DNA from: an uncultured Ruminococcus sp.
Lineage (GTDB): Bacteria > Bacillota > Clostridia > Oscillospirales > CAG-272
Assembly (NCBI GenBank): GCA_902773455.1
Contig: CACYEW010000165.1
Location: 1-6,876 of the forward strand
Length of the DNA stretch: 6,876 bases
Reading direction: 5' to 3'
Shown here: positions 1-6,491 of the stretch, piece by piece
Numbering within the stretch: position 1 is the stretch's first letter
Layout of the letters: each line of letters begins with the position of its first letter
Made by a program: the position numbers and the translations under genes
Notes under the pieces: model-generated
Database searches by the model: none
What the model saw: the letters and a program-made list of their open reading frames with translations, nothing else
Told to the model about the DNA's origin: nothing

Positions 1-90
1 CGCGGTTATTATACCGTTATCAAATTCGACCGAACCTTCTGAAAACTCTCTTCTTTTTTCGTTATAGACTTTTGCGTTACAGATCTTCAT
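1..90 (-). CDS. N-terminus of an amidohydrolase-like protein (possibly NagA), cut by window edge
   Basis: Thirty codons are open from an ATG at 90-88 to the left edge of the window, so only the N-terminus is visible. It begins MKICNAKVYNEKRREFSEGS and continues into a short stretch ending DNGIITA. The pattern 'hydrophobic strand - NAKVY - variable - G-V-F-DNG-I' resembles the N-terminal beta-sandwich strand of amidohydrolase-superfamily enzymes such as N-acetylglucosamine-6-phosphate deacetylase. No metal ligands or catalytic residues lie in the visible part, so the family is a suggestion only. The start is well supported: a Shine-Dalgarno AAAGGA (97-102) lies 6 nt upstream, inside the last codons of rsmI, and only 3 nt separate the rsmI stop from this ATG. 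It is therefore very probably the next gene of the same operon. Dihydroorotase-like or other amidohydrolases are equally possible. Confidence 0.55.
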   Translation of the reverse strand, partial: MKICNAKVYNEKRREFSEGSVEFDNGIITA

Positions 91-93
91 TTT

Positions 94-948
94 TTATCCT
101 TTGTTAAGCTCAGCATAGAGCGTTGATTTCGGTACTCCTCTGTCTTTCGCCGCCGCTTTTATCGCGTCCATACGGGACAAGCCCTGCTTTTCGTAAAACG
201 CTATATGCTCTTCCGCGCTCATTGTGGCAAAAAACACGGCGTCTTCCTCCTTTGCTCCTTCGATCACGAGAACGTACTCGCCTCTCGGCCGGCGCTCCTC
301 GTAATACGCGGAAGCTTCGGAAAGCGTTGTATAAGATATCTCTTCGTTTATTTTCGTCAGCTCGCGGCAGACCGTTATTTTACGGTCGCCGAAGGCTTTG
401 TAAAGATCGCAAAGCGTAGACGTGAGCTTATGCGGAGCCTCGTAGATTATGACCGTGCGCTTTTCACGCGACAGTTCGTCAAGCCTCTCCGTTTTTTCGC
501 TCTTCTCCGTCGACAAAAAGCCCTCGAAGCAGAAGCGGCGCGTATCGAGCCCGGAAAGGGTAAGCGCCGTTATCGCGGCGCAGGCGCCCGGCACGCTCGT
601 CACCTTTACGCCGTTTTTACGGCAAAGGTCCACGAGATCCGCTCCGGGATCGCTTATCGCGGGGGTGCCGGCGTCCGTGACGAGAGCGCACGACTCGCCC
701 GCTTTCAGTCTTTCGATTATCTCCGGTCCGCGTTCGCGCTTGTTATGCTCGTAGTAGCTTATAAGCGGTTTTTTGATACCGTAGTGCGTCAGAAGCTTCG
801 GCGTGTTTCTCGTATCCTCCGCGGCTATGAAATCGACTTCGGATAAGATCTTCACGGCTCTGTACGATATGTCCGCAAGATTGCCTATCGGCGTTGCGAC
901 GAGGTAGAGCGTGCTTTTTTCGATTTTGTTTTTTTCTTCGTTATTCAT
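94..948 (-). CDS. rsmI: 16S rRNA (cytidine-1402-2'-O)-methyltransferase RsmI
   Basis: A 284-residue protein of normal RsmI length. RsmI uses S-adenosylmethionine to methylate the 2'-O of C1402 in the decoding centre of 16S rRNA; the base N4 is methylated separately by RsmH. The tetrapyrrole-methylase (SAM-dependent) fold is shown by LVATPIGNL (16-24), AEDTR (43-47), TDAGTPAISDPG (91-102), VPGACAAI (119-126), YEAPHK (169-174), CRELTK (194-199) and GEYVLVIEG (223-231). Residues about 240-284 match the small helical C-terminal domain of many RsmI proteins (GLSRMDAIKAAAKDRGVPKS). The ATG overlaps the end of uvrB by 8 nt (941-948). I see no convincing Shine-Dalgarno upstream, so translation is probably coupled to uvrB. 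The next gene starts 3 nt after the stop. In Bacillus rsmI also lies downstream of holB and yaaT, which supports the identification. Confidence 0.97.
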   Translation of the reverse strand: MNNEEKNKIEKSTLYLVATPIGNLADISYRAVKILSEVDFIAAEDTRNTPKLLTHYGIKKPLISYYEHNKRERGPEIIERLKAGESCALVTDAGTPAISDPGADLVDLCRKNGVKVTSVPGACAAITALTLSGLDTRRFCFEGFLSTEKSEKTERLDELSREKRTVIIYEAPHKLTSTLCDLYKAFGDRKITVCRELTKINEEISYTTLSEASAYYEERRPRGEYVLVIEGAKEEDAVFFATMSAEEHIAFYEKQGLSRMDAIKAAAKDRGVPKSTLYAELNKG

Positions 949-2908
949 TGTTCAGCTGTTTTATTCTGTCGCGATACGCGGCGGCTTCTTCGAAGCGGAG
1001 CTCTTTGGCAGCCTGCTTCATCTTCTTCGTGAGCTCTTCGATCAGGCTCATGCGCTCGCTTTGCGTGAGTTTTTTATGCTCGGATTTTTTCTTTTTGCCT
1101 TTGCCGTCGTGATCGGACGTATCTATGACGTCGCGCACCTCCTTGACGACCGAGCGCGGCGTGATGTTGTGTTCTTCGTTATATTTCGTCTGTATATCGC
1201 GTCTTCTCTTAGTCTCGTCGATAGCCGCTTTCATCGCGCCGGTGATCTTGTCGGCGTACATTATGACCTTGCCGTTCACGTGGCGCGCCGCCCTGCCTAT
1301 CGTCTGGATAAGCGATACTTCGGATCTTAAAAGCCCTTCTTTATCGGCGTCGAGTATCGCGACGAGCGATACCTCGGGCAGATCGAGACCCTCTCTTAAC
1401 AGGTTTATGCCGACGAGCACGTCGTATACGCCGAGGCGCAGATCGCGTAGTATCTCGGTTCTCTGCATCGTTTCGACCTCGTGGTGGATATACTGGACTT
1501 TTATGCCGTGACCTTCGATGTATTCGGTAAGATCCTCCGCCATTTTCGTAGTGAGCGTGGTAACGAGAACGCGTTCTCCCTTTCCGATCCTGTCTTTTAT
1601 TTCGAAAAGCAGATCGTCGACCTGCCCTTCTATCGGTCTGACTTCGATCTCGGGATCGGTCAGCCCGGTCGGGCGTATGAGCTGCTCGGCGACTGACTCC
1701 GAATGTTCTTTCTCGTAGGGACCGGGCGTGGCTGATACGAATATCGCCTGATTTATCTTACGTTCGAATTCATCGAAAACGAGCGGTCTGTTATCGAAAG
1801 CGGACGGCAGTCTGAAACCGTAATCGACGAGGTTTTGTTTTCTCGCTCTGTCGCCGGCGCTCATACCGCGCACCTGCGGAAGCGTGACGTGAGATTCGTC
1901 GACGAAAAGCAGATAGTCGTCGGGAAAATAGTCGAGCAGGCAGTACGGAGTGGAACCGGCGGGTCTGCCGGAAAATATACGCGAATAGTTTTCAACGCCC
2001 GAGCAGTAACCGACCTCTTTTATCATATCAAGATCGTATTCGGTGCGCTGCCTTATTCTCTGCGCCTCAACGAGTTTTCCCTCGTCTTCGAAGTATTTCA
2101 CACGCTCTTCCATCTCCGAGCGGATCTGCTCGATCGCGGCGAGGCGTTTTTCATCGGAGATAGCGTAGTGCGAAGCCGGGTATATGACCGCGTACGAAAG
2201 CCGCCTCGTTACGGCGCCGGTCAGCGCGTTTATTTCGGATATTCTGTCTATCTCGTCGCCGAAAAACTCTATTCGGAGCGCTTTTTCGTTTTCGCTTGCC
2301 GGGAAAACCTCGACGACGTCGCCTCTGACTCTGAATTTGTCGCGAACGAAATTCACGTCGTTGCGTTCATAGTTTATCGAAACGAGTTTGCGTAAAAGCT
2401 CGTTTCTCTCGAGCGTCATACCCGGGCGGAGCGATACCGTGAGATCCGTATATTCGATCGGGTCGCCGAGAGAATAGATGCACGAGACCGACGATACTAT
2501 TATCACGTCGCGCCGCTCGAAAAGAGACGAGGTGGCGCTGTGACGGAGCTTGTCTATCTCGTCGTTGATGAGAGCGTCTTTTTCGATATAAAGATCCTTG
2601 CCGGGAATATAAGCCTCCGGCTGAAAATAGTCGTAATACGATACGAAGTAGCCGACGGCGTTTTCGGGAAAGAACTCGCGGAATTCAAGGCAGAGCTGAG
2701 CCGCGAGCGTTTTATTGTGAGCGAGTACGAGTGTGGGGCGGTTTATTCTTTCGATGATGTTCGCCATCGTAAAGGTCTTGCCGGAGCCGGTAACGCCGAG
2801 AAGCGTCTGCATCCGTTCGCCCTTTTCTATGCCGCGGCAGAGCGATTCTATCGCCTGCGGCTGGTCGCCCGTCGGTTTGTACGGCGATACGAGCTTAAAT
2901 CGATCCAA
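941..2908 (-). CDS. uvrB: Excinuclease ABC subunit UvrB
   Basis: UvrB is the damage-verifying helicase-like subunit of nucleotide excision repair. It is loaded by UvrA, and it recruits UvrC for dual incision. The 655-residue length is typical. Visible elements in order: Walker A GVTGSGKT (38-45); the aromatic beta-hairpin YYDYFQPEAYIP (91-102) that is inserted between DNA strands; DEAD-box-like DESH (337-340); SATP (392-395); helicase motif VI QTIGRAAR (535-542); and a C-terminal UVR motif (about 620-653, EELTKKMKQAAKELRFEEAA) that contacts UvrC or UvrA. A lysine/histidine-rich linker (about 600-613) precedes the UVR motif. The start is a TTG at 2908-2906, chosen because GGAGG (2913-2917) sits 6 nt upstream and the N-terminal FKLVSPYKPTGDQP is the expected one. 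It starts 16 nt after the radC stop and overlaps rsmI. No uvrA is present in the window, although uvrA often neighbours uvrB. Confidence 0.98.
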   Translation of the reverse strand: MDRFKLVSPYKPTGDQPQAIESLCRGIEKGERMQTLLGVTGSGKTFTMANIIERINRPTLVLAHNKTLAAQLCLEFREFFPENAVGYFVSYYDYFQPEAYIPGKDLYIEKDALINDEIDKLRHSATSSLFERRDVIIVSSVSCIYSLGDPIEYTDLTVSLRPGMTLERNELLRKLVSINYERNDVNFVRDKFRVRGDVVEVFPASENEKALRIEFFGDEIDRISEINALTGAVTRRLSYAVIYPASHYAISDEKRLAAIEQIRSEMEERVKYFEDEGKLVEAQRIRQRTEYDLDMIKEVGYCSGVENYSRIFSGRPAGSTPYCLLDYFPDDYLLFVDESHVTLPQVRGMSAGDRARKQNLVDYGFRLPSAFDNRPLVFDEFERKINQAIFVSATPGPYEKEHSESVAEQLIRPTGLTDPEIEVRPIEGQVDDLLFEIKDRIGKGERVLVTTLTTKMAEDLTEYIEGHGIKVQYIHHEVETMQRTEILRDLRLGVYDVLVGINLLREGLDLPEVSLVAILDADKEGLLRSEVSLIQTIGRAARHVNGKVIMYADKITGAMKAAIDETKRRRDIQTKYNEEHNITPRSVVKEVRDVIDTSDHDGKGKKKKSEHKKLTQSERMSLIEELTKKMKQAAKELRFEEAAAYRDRIKQLNNE

Positions 2909-2912
2909 ATCT

Positions 2913-2917
2913 GACCT
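2913..2917 (-). promoter_or_regulatory. Shine-Dalgarno fixing the TTG start of uvrB
   Basis: GGAGG read on the minus strand within the 16-nt radC-uvrB gap, 6 nt before TTG (2908-2906). No in-frame ATG or GTG fits this site, so it decides in favour of the TTG start. Confidence 0.85.
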
Positions 2918-2924
2918 CCGTTGA

Positions 2925-3590
2925 TCAAGTGATGCCGCTGTTGCAGATATAACAATACTTGTTTTCGGATATTATAAAATGATCTAAAAATTCTATTTCG
3001 AGCGTCGCCAGCGCGTTCTGCATGTTTTTCGTCATAAGCAGATCGTCCGATGAAGGCAGCGGCAGTCCGTCGGGATGGTTGTGAGCAAGCACAACAGAAG
3101 CCGCTCTCTTTTTCAGCGCGATCTCCGCAAGCTTGCGGACGCTGACGCCGGCGGAATTGACGGATCCCTCGTATACCTTCTCGCAGCTTATCAGGCATCT
3201 TTTATTGTCGAGAAGCATCAGATATACCGTTTCTTTCGTCACTCCCACGTATTTGCCGACAAGATAATCGCCGATGTCCTGAAGCGTCGGGAGCGCTTTT
3301 TTTGCCGAGATCTTCCGGCTTTGATAATAACCCGCCGTCTGCGGTATGAGTTTTATAAAAGCCGCGGTATGCTCGGATACGCCGTCGACCGTCAAAAGAT
3401 CGTTGTAATCGGCGTCGAGAACGGCGATGAAAGATCCGAACCTGTCGAGCAGGTTATGAGCGATCGGGTTCGTATCCTTTTGCGGTATGGCGTAAAACAA
3501 CAAAAGCTCAAGCGCGTTTATCTCGTTGAAATCGTCGAGTCCGCTTTGCAGAAATCTTTCTTTGAGCCTTTGTCTGTGTCCCTTTGCCAT
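2925..3590 (-). CDS. radC: RadC-family JAB/MPN domain protein
   Basis: A 221-residue protein close to the usual RadC length (E. coli about 222). The N-terminal GHRQRLKERF (4-13) and ALELLLFYAIPQKDTNPIAH (26-45) are typical of clostridial RadC proteins. They are followed by a helix-hairpin-helix-like stretch (about 46-82, LLDRFGSFIAVL...LLTVDGVSEH). The C-terminal half is a JAB/JAMM domain with an intact zinc motif: H170, H172 and P173 in HNHPDG, then S180 and D183 (SSDD). This predicts a metal-dependent hydrolase fold. The family was named for DNA repair, but that role was later doubted in E. coli and its biochemical function is unresolved. Here it lies between ricT and uvrB, which fits a DNA-maintenance setting but does not prove it. 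The ATG has a GGTGA site (3596-3600) 6 nt upstream and starts 14 nt after the ricT stop. Confidence 0.93.
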   Translation of the reverse strand: MAKGHRQRLKERFLQSGLDDFNEINALELLLFYAIPQKDTNPIAHNLLDRFGSFIAVLDADYNDLLTVDGVSEHTAAFIKLIPQTAGYYQSRKISAKKALPTLQDIGDYLVGKYVGVTKETVYLMLLDNKRCLISCEKVYEGSVNSAGVSVRKLAEIALKKRAASVVLAHNHPDGLPLPSSDDLLMTKNMQNALATLEIEFLDHFIISENKYCYICNSGIT

Positions 3591-3604
3591 ATCAGTTCAC
3601 CGTA

Positions 3605-4612
3605 TCATTCGTTTGGTTGTTTGTTCTGTTCCTTTTTGATGTAGCCTATCAGCTTGACGTCGTCTCTGTGATATACCTTCGGCGCGGCGTCGGGCGACTG
3701 AGTGAGCCGTACTTTTATCAAGCCCTGAAGCGGGACCGTTTCCACCACGGTGCCGTCGCCGTCGGCGGTACGCACGAGAGAATCGATCTTCGGCGTTTTT
3801 CTGATCTCTTCCTCGTAGGTCTCGTGTTCGAAACGCAGACAGCACATCAGCCTTCCGCAGGTGCCGGATATCTTGGAGGTGTTGAGAGAAAGATTCTGCT
3901 CTTTCGCCATTTTGATCGATACCTGACCGAAATCGTCGAGAAACGATTTGCAGCATACCGTTCTGCCGCAGATACCGAGACCGCCGGTGATCTTCGCCTC
4001 GTCTCTGATGCCGATCTGGCGCAGCTCGATCCTCGTTCTGAAAACTCCCGCGAGATCTTTGACGAGCTCTCTGAAATCGACTCTCGTGTCGGAGGTGAAA
4101 TAAAACAGTATCTTCGTGTTGTCAAACGTTATTTCCGCCTCGACGAGCTTCATTTCAAGATTGTGCTTAGCTATGAGCTGTTCGCATATCTGAAGCGCTT
4201 CGACCTCTTTTTTGTCGTTTTCGGCTTTATGCTCCTTATCCTGAGCGCTTGCTTTGCGTATTGCCTGCCTCAACGGCAGAACTATTTCGTTTATGCCTAC
4301 CGTTTTGTTTTCGCAGGCGAGCTGACCGTATTCAAGACCTCTCGCGGTATCTACGATAACGTCGTCGCCCATATGATACTCGGTCTGACCCGGATCGAAA
4401 TAATAGACTTTGCCGCCGTCTTTGAAACGCACGCCGATAACGGTGAATTCTTCCTTCACCTCTTCGGTTACCTCGGCGACGATCAGCTCCTCCGGCAGTA
4501 TTACCGACGGAGCTTCGTACTCGCTTGCCGGTCTTTTTATTTTGATCTTATCTTCCGCCGTTATCTGATTTTTGAATAACGCGGCGGAGAATTTTTTTCT
4601 TTTTCCGTTCAC
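3605..4612 (-). CDS. ricT: RicT/YaaT, PSP1-domain mRNA-processing factor
   Basis: The 335-residue protein matches RicT (YaaT). In B. subtilis RicT forms a complex with RicA (YmcA) and RicF (YlbF) that works with RNase Y in maturing operon mRNAs and is needed for sporulation, competence and biofilm formation. The PSP1 region covers roughly 55-175 (VIGVRFKDGGKVYYFDPG; RGLEYGQL at 91-98). It is followed by RELVKDLAGVFRTRIELRQI (181-200) and two family-typical cysteine clusters: C215/C220/C221 in GICGRTVCC, and C252/C257/C258 in GTCGRLMCC. The Ric complex is reported to carry [4Fe-4S] clusters, and these cysteines are natural candidate ligands. It is longer than B. subtilis YaaT (about 275 residues), with about 50 extra N-terminal residues and a KOW-like tail (about 275-325, VRTADGDGTVVE). 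The start is GTG (4612-4610), 8 nt after AAAGGA (4621-4626). The gene follows holB, as in Bacillus. Confidence 0.95.
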   Translation of the reverse strand: MNGKRKKFSAALFKNQITAEDKIKIKRPASEYEAPSVILPEELIVAEVTEEVKEEFTVIGVRFKDGGKVYYFDPGQTEYHMGDDVIVDTARGLEYGQLACENKTVGINEIVLPLRQAIRKASAQDKEHKAENDKKEVEALQICEQLIAKHNLEMKLVEAEITFDNTKILFYFTSDTRVDFRELVKDLAGVFRTRIELRQIGIRDEAKITGGLGICGRTVCCKSFLDDFGQVSIKMAKEQNLSLNTSKISGTCGRLMCCLRFEHETYEEEIRKTPKIDSLVRTADGDGTVVETVPLQGLIKVRLTQSPDAAPKVYHRDDVKLIGYIKKEQNKQPNE

Positions 4613-4620
4613 TTTGGTGA

Positions 4621-4626
4621 TCCTTT
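4621..4626 (-). promoter_or_regulatory. Shine-Dalgarno fixing the GTG start of ricT
   Basis: AAAGGA on the minus strand, 8 nt before the GTG at 4612-4610. It supports this start although the first 50 residues of the protein are poorly conserved. Confidence 0.7.
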
Positions 4627-4652
4627 CGTTTTTTGCGATTTTGTGTCATAAA

Positions 4653-4676
4653 CCGGACGTCATCGCGTTCGTCCGG
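4653..4676 (-). other. GC-rich hairpin between holB and ricT
   Basis: A perfect 7-bp inverted repeat, CCGGACG (4653-4659) and CGTCCGG (4670-4676), encloses a 10-nt loop in the 76-nt gap between holB and ricT. In the operon transcript the stem is followed by UUUAU only, so it is at best a weak or partial terminator. It could also be an mRNA-stability or processing element separating holB from the genes downstream. I see no promoter-like sequence between it and ricT. Confidence 0.5.
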
Positions 4677-4688
4677 AGTTTTAACACC

Positions 4689-5693
4689 TTATAAAAGATG
4701 TGCGTCCCACAGTCTGGACGAGAATTCCGTCATCGTCATAGCGTGGTTCGTAGGTACCTCGTACATATAAAGATATTCGCTTATCACTTCCGACATCTGA
4801 AGCGCCGCCTTGTCCGATATCGCCGCCATCATTATCTCGGCGTCGTCTTCGGTCCTGAAATAGCTTAACTCCGAGCGGGGCGATTTTCTTATTACCGCGC
4901 AGTCTCTCACCGCGCCGAGTAAAAGATCGTATACCGCCGCCATATCCTCCGGCTTTTTGAAATACCTGTGATGGGCGCCGGTAAATTCCGATTTGGAGCC
5001 TATGCCGGAACAAAGGATCGAGATAAGCCCGTCGCACACGGCTCTGTTTTTCGATATTTCGTTATCGCCGCGGTATATGCTTATCGCCTCGCCGGCAGAG
5101 CCTCTCGCGGCTTTTACCGCGTCCTTTGCTTTGGCGTTATCGGGTATGCCGTTATTTTTAAGCACGGTCAGCATCTGCGCTTCTGTAAGAGGCGCGGTCC
5201 GGAGTATCAAAGCTCTCGATCTAACCGTCGGCAAAAGCTTCGACGCGTTTTCGGTTATCAGAAAGAAGTATATATCGGCGGGCGGCTCTTCGAGCACCTT
5301 TAACAGCGCGTTCTGCGCGTTGTTGTTCATTTTATCGGCTTCTTCGATTATATACGCCTTGAAGTCGAGATCGTTCGGCGATATCATCATTCCCGATATC
5401 ATATCGCGCACGATGTCGACCGTTATCTCGGATTTGCCCTCGGGTACTTTTACGGTATAGATATCGACGCAGAAACCGGAGCCGATCTTCAGGCAGTTGC
5501 CGCATTTTCCGCACGGAACGTTCTCTTCTTCGCACGAAAGAGCCTGCAAAAGCTGCTTTACAAGCGTTTTTCTGCCGCTTCCCGCTCTGCCCTCGACTAT
5601 ATAAGCGTGAGCGGTTTTGCCGTTTTGCACGGATTGCGAAAGATATTCTTTAACGCCGTCGTTGCCGACGAGATCAAAGCTGACCCGTTTCAT
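4689..5693 (-). CDS. holB: DNA polymerase III delta' subunit (clamp loader)
   Basis: HolB (delta') is a structural subunit of the clamp loader that places the beta sliding clamp on DNA. The 334-residue length is normal. Near the N-terminus is HAYIVEGRAGSGRKTL (29-44), a P-loop-like element in which the usual GKT/S lysine position is R41, followed by K42-T43. A four-cysteine zinc module follows at C54, C61, C64 and C67. AYIIEEADKM (113-122), NALLKVLEEPP (128-138) and the sensor region TVRSRA (156-161) follow in AAA+ order. The usual SRC motif is SRA here. The delta' subunit is known not to depend on its own ATP hydrolysis, so the degenerate P-loop is not surprising. DnaX also has this fold but is longer and has a canonical Walker A, and the ricT neighbour also favours holB. 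The ATG follows GGGAGG by 5 nt (GGAGG at 5699-5703). It is the first gene of the minus-strand cluster. Confidence 0.95.
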   Translation of the reverse strand: MKRVSFDLVGNDGVKEYLSQSVQNGKTAHAYIVEGRAGSGRKTLVKQLLQALSCEEENVPCGKCGNCLKIGSGFCVDIYTVKVPEGKSEITVDIVRDMISGMMISPNDLDFKAYIIEEADKMNNNAQNALLKVLEEPPADIYFFLITENASKLLPTVRSRALILRTAPLTEAQMLTVLKNNGIPDNAKAKDAVKAARGSAGEAISIYRGDNEISKNRAVCDGLISILCSGIGSKSEFTGAHHRYFKKPEDMAAVYDLLLGAVRDCAVIRKSPRSELSYFRTEDDAEIMMAAISDKAALQMSEVISEYLYMYEVPTNHAMTMTEFSSRLWDAHLL

Positions 5694-5720
5694 CTTTCCC
5701 TCCCGTTACAAATACTTATA

Positions 5721-5734
5721 TATAATATATTATA
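5721..5734. promoter_or_regulatory. 14-bp TATAAT palindrome in the divergent holB/rubrerythrin region
   Basis: TATAATATATTATA is a perfect palindrome that supplies a consensus -10 hexamer on the plus strand (5721-5726) and on the minus strand (5734-5729). A further plus-strand TATAAT is at 5731-5736. It lies about 30 nt upstream of the holB start, a suitable place for the cluster promoter, and about 125 nt upstream of rubrerythrin. I find no good -35 hexamer at 16-18 nt on either strand. The half-sites TATAAT and ATTATAA (5729-5735) resemble PerR/Fur-family operators but with two bases between the halves instead of one. Promoter and operator roles are inference, and AT-rich DNA gives such matches easily. 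Confidence 0.4.
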
Positions 5735-5843
5735 ATATTTATTGTGCCGGGTTTTGTTATATATTTGTTAACTGCGTTTGAATTTATTTATTTTTTTGAT
5801 AAAACCGAAAAAAAATACGCTCACAAGGCGATAATACGAAAAA

Positions 5844-5849
5844 AGGAGG
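5844..5849 (+). promoter_or_regulatory. Shine-Dalgarno of rubrerythrin
   Basis: AGGAGG within the run AAAAGGAGGA, 8 nt before the ATG at 5858-5860. It decides the start: the reading frame stays open upstream to a GTG at 5744, but those 38 codons lack a ribosome binding site of this quality and do not look like rubrerythrin. Confidence 0.9.
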
Positions 5850-5857
5850 AGAATATT

Positions 5858-6442
5858 ATGGAACTCAAAAACAGTAATACCCTGCAAAATCTCGCAAAAG
5901 CGTTCGCCGGAGAATGTCAGGCGAACGCCAGATACGTTTTTATCTCCGAGATCGCAAAGGGTCAGGGCTTGCAGGAGGTCGGCTGCGCTCTCGACGCGAT
6001 CGCAAAAAATGAACTTTTCCACGCAAAGACGTTTTATAACGCGATAGCCTCGTGCGGCGAAATACCGAATATCGAAATAAACGGCGGTTATCCTTTCAAA
6101 GAAACGACGGATCTTTTATCGGATCTGAAAAACGCCGCGGATAACGAATATAACGAGAGCACATCGATCTATCCCGGTTTTGCGGATGAAGCAGATAAAG
6201 AAGGCTTTGCCGATATCGCAAACCGTTTTCGTCTCGCCGCCAAAGTCGAAGACTGCCATATGAAGCTGCTCTGCGATATAAGAAATCAGCTTACCGACGG
6301 CAGCCTTTACAAAAGGCCGTCGCCGGTAAAATGGAAATGCGAAAACTGCGGCCACGAAACGACGGCAAACGAGGCGCCCGAAATCTGTCCTCTCTGCGGT
6401 TCAAAGCAGGGATACGTCAAGCTGATCCTTTCTGACAGTTAA
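5858..6442 (+). CDS. rbr: Rubrerythrin
   Basis: A 194-residue rubrerythrin, the standard length. Rubrerythrins reduce hydrogen peroxide in the cytoplasm of anaerobes using electrons from NAD(P)H via rubredoxin or flavoprotein partners. The N-terminal four-helix ferritin-like domain (about 1-145) carries the full diiron ligand set: E19 (AGECQANARY), E52 and H55 (NELFHA), E97 and E100 (NEYNES), E131 and H134 (EDCH). The C-terminal rubredoxin domain has two CxxC knuckles, C161/C164 (WKCENCG) and C177/C180 (EICPLCG), for one Fe(SCys)4 centre. It is monocistronic: it is divergent from holB and is followed by a strong terminator. In clostridia such genes are commonly under PerR, and an imperfect PerR-like palindrome lies upstream, but this is unproven. 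The 5' leader could be 100 nt or more if the TATAAT sites at 5721-5736 are used. A weak TTGAAT (5778-5783) with TAAAAC (5800-5805) is an alternative promoter. Confidence 0.97.
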   Translation: MELKNSNTLQNLAKAFAGECQANARYVFISEIAKGQGLQEVGCALDAIAKNELFHAKTFYNAIASCGEIPNIEINGGYPFKETTDLLSDLKNAADNEYNESTSIYPGFADEADKEGFADIANRFRLAAKVEDCHMKLLCDIRNQLTDGSLYKRPSPVKWKCENCGHETTANEAPEICPLCGSKQGYVKLILSDS

Positions 6443-6491
6443 CGCTTGCGTAAGCAAACATATGCGCTGTAAATCGGTATATCGCCTAAAC

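Noticed and set aside
205..846. 213-codon plus-strand open frame opposite rsmI
   Set aside because: Antisense shadow of a clearly conserved gene; translation is rich in Arg and aromatic residues with no domain, and there is no ribosome binding site of note.
1835..2395. 186-codon plus-strand open frame opposite uvrB
   Set aside because: Antisense to the conserved UvrB coding sequence and explained by its codon use.
3584..4579. 331-codon plus-strand open frame opposite ricT
   Set aside because: It is in exact codon register with ricT, which avoids TTA, CTA and TCA codons, so the antisense frame stays open; its upstream end stops precisely at the ricT TTA codon (Leu12). The translation shows no recognisable domain.
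5744..5857. N-terminal extension of rubrerythrin from a GTG
   Set aside because: The AGGAGG site at 5844-5849 and the normal rubrerythrin N-terminus place the start at 5858; the upstream 38 codons are AT-rich leader without family similarity.
6443..6491. Short GC-rich inverted elements around GCTTGCGTAAGC after rubrerythrin
   Set aside because: Stem of only about 4 bp and no T-run; the true terminator is the 12-bp stem just downstream.
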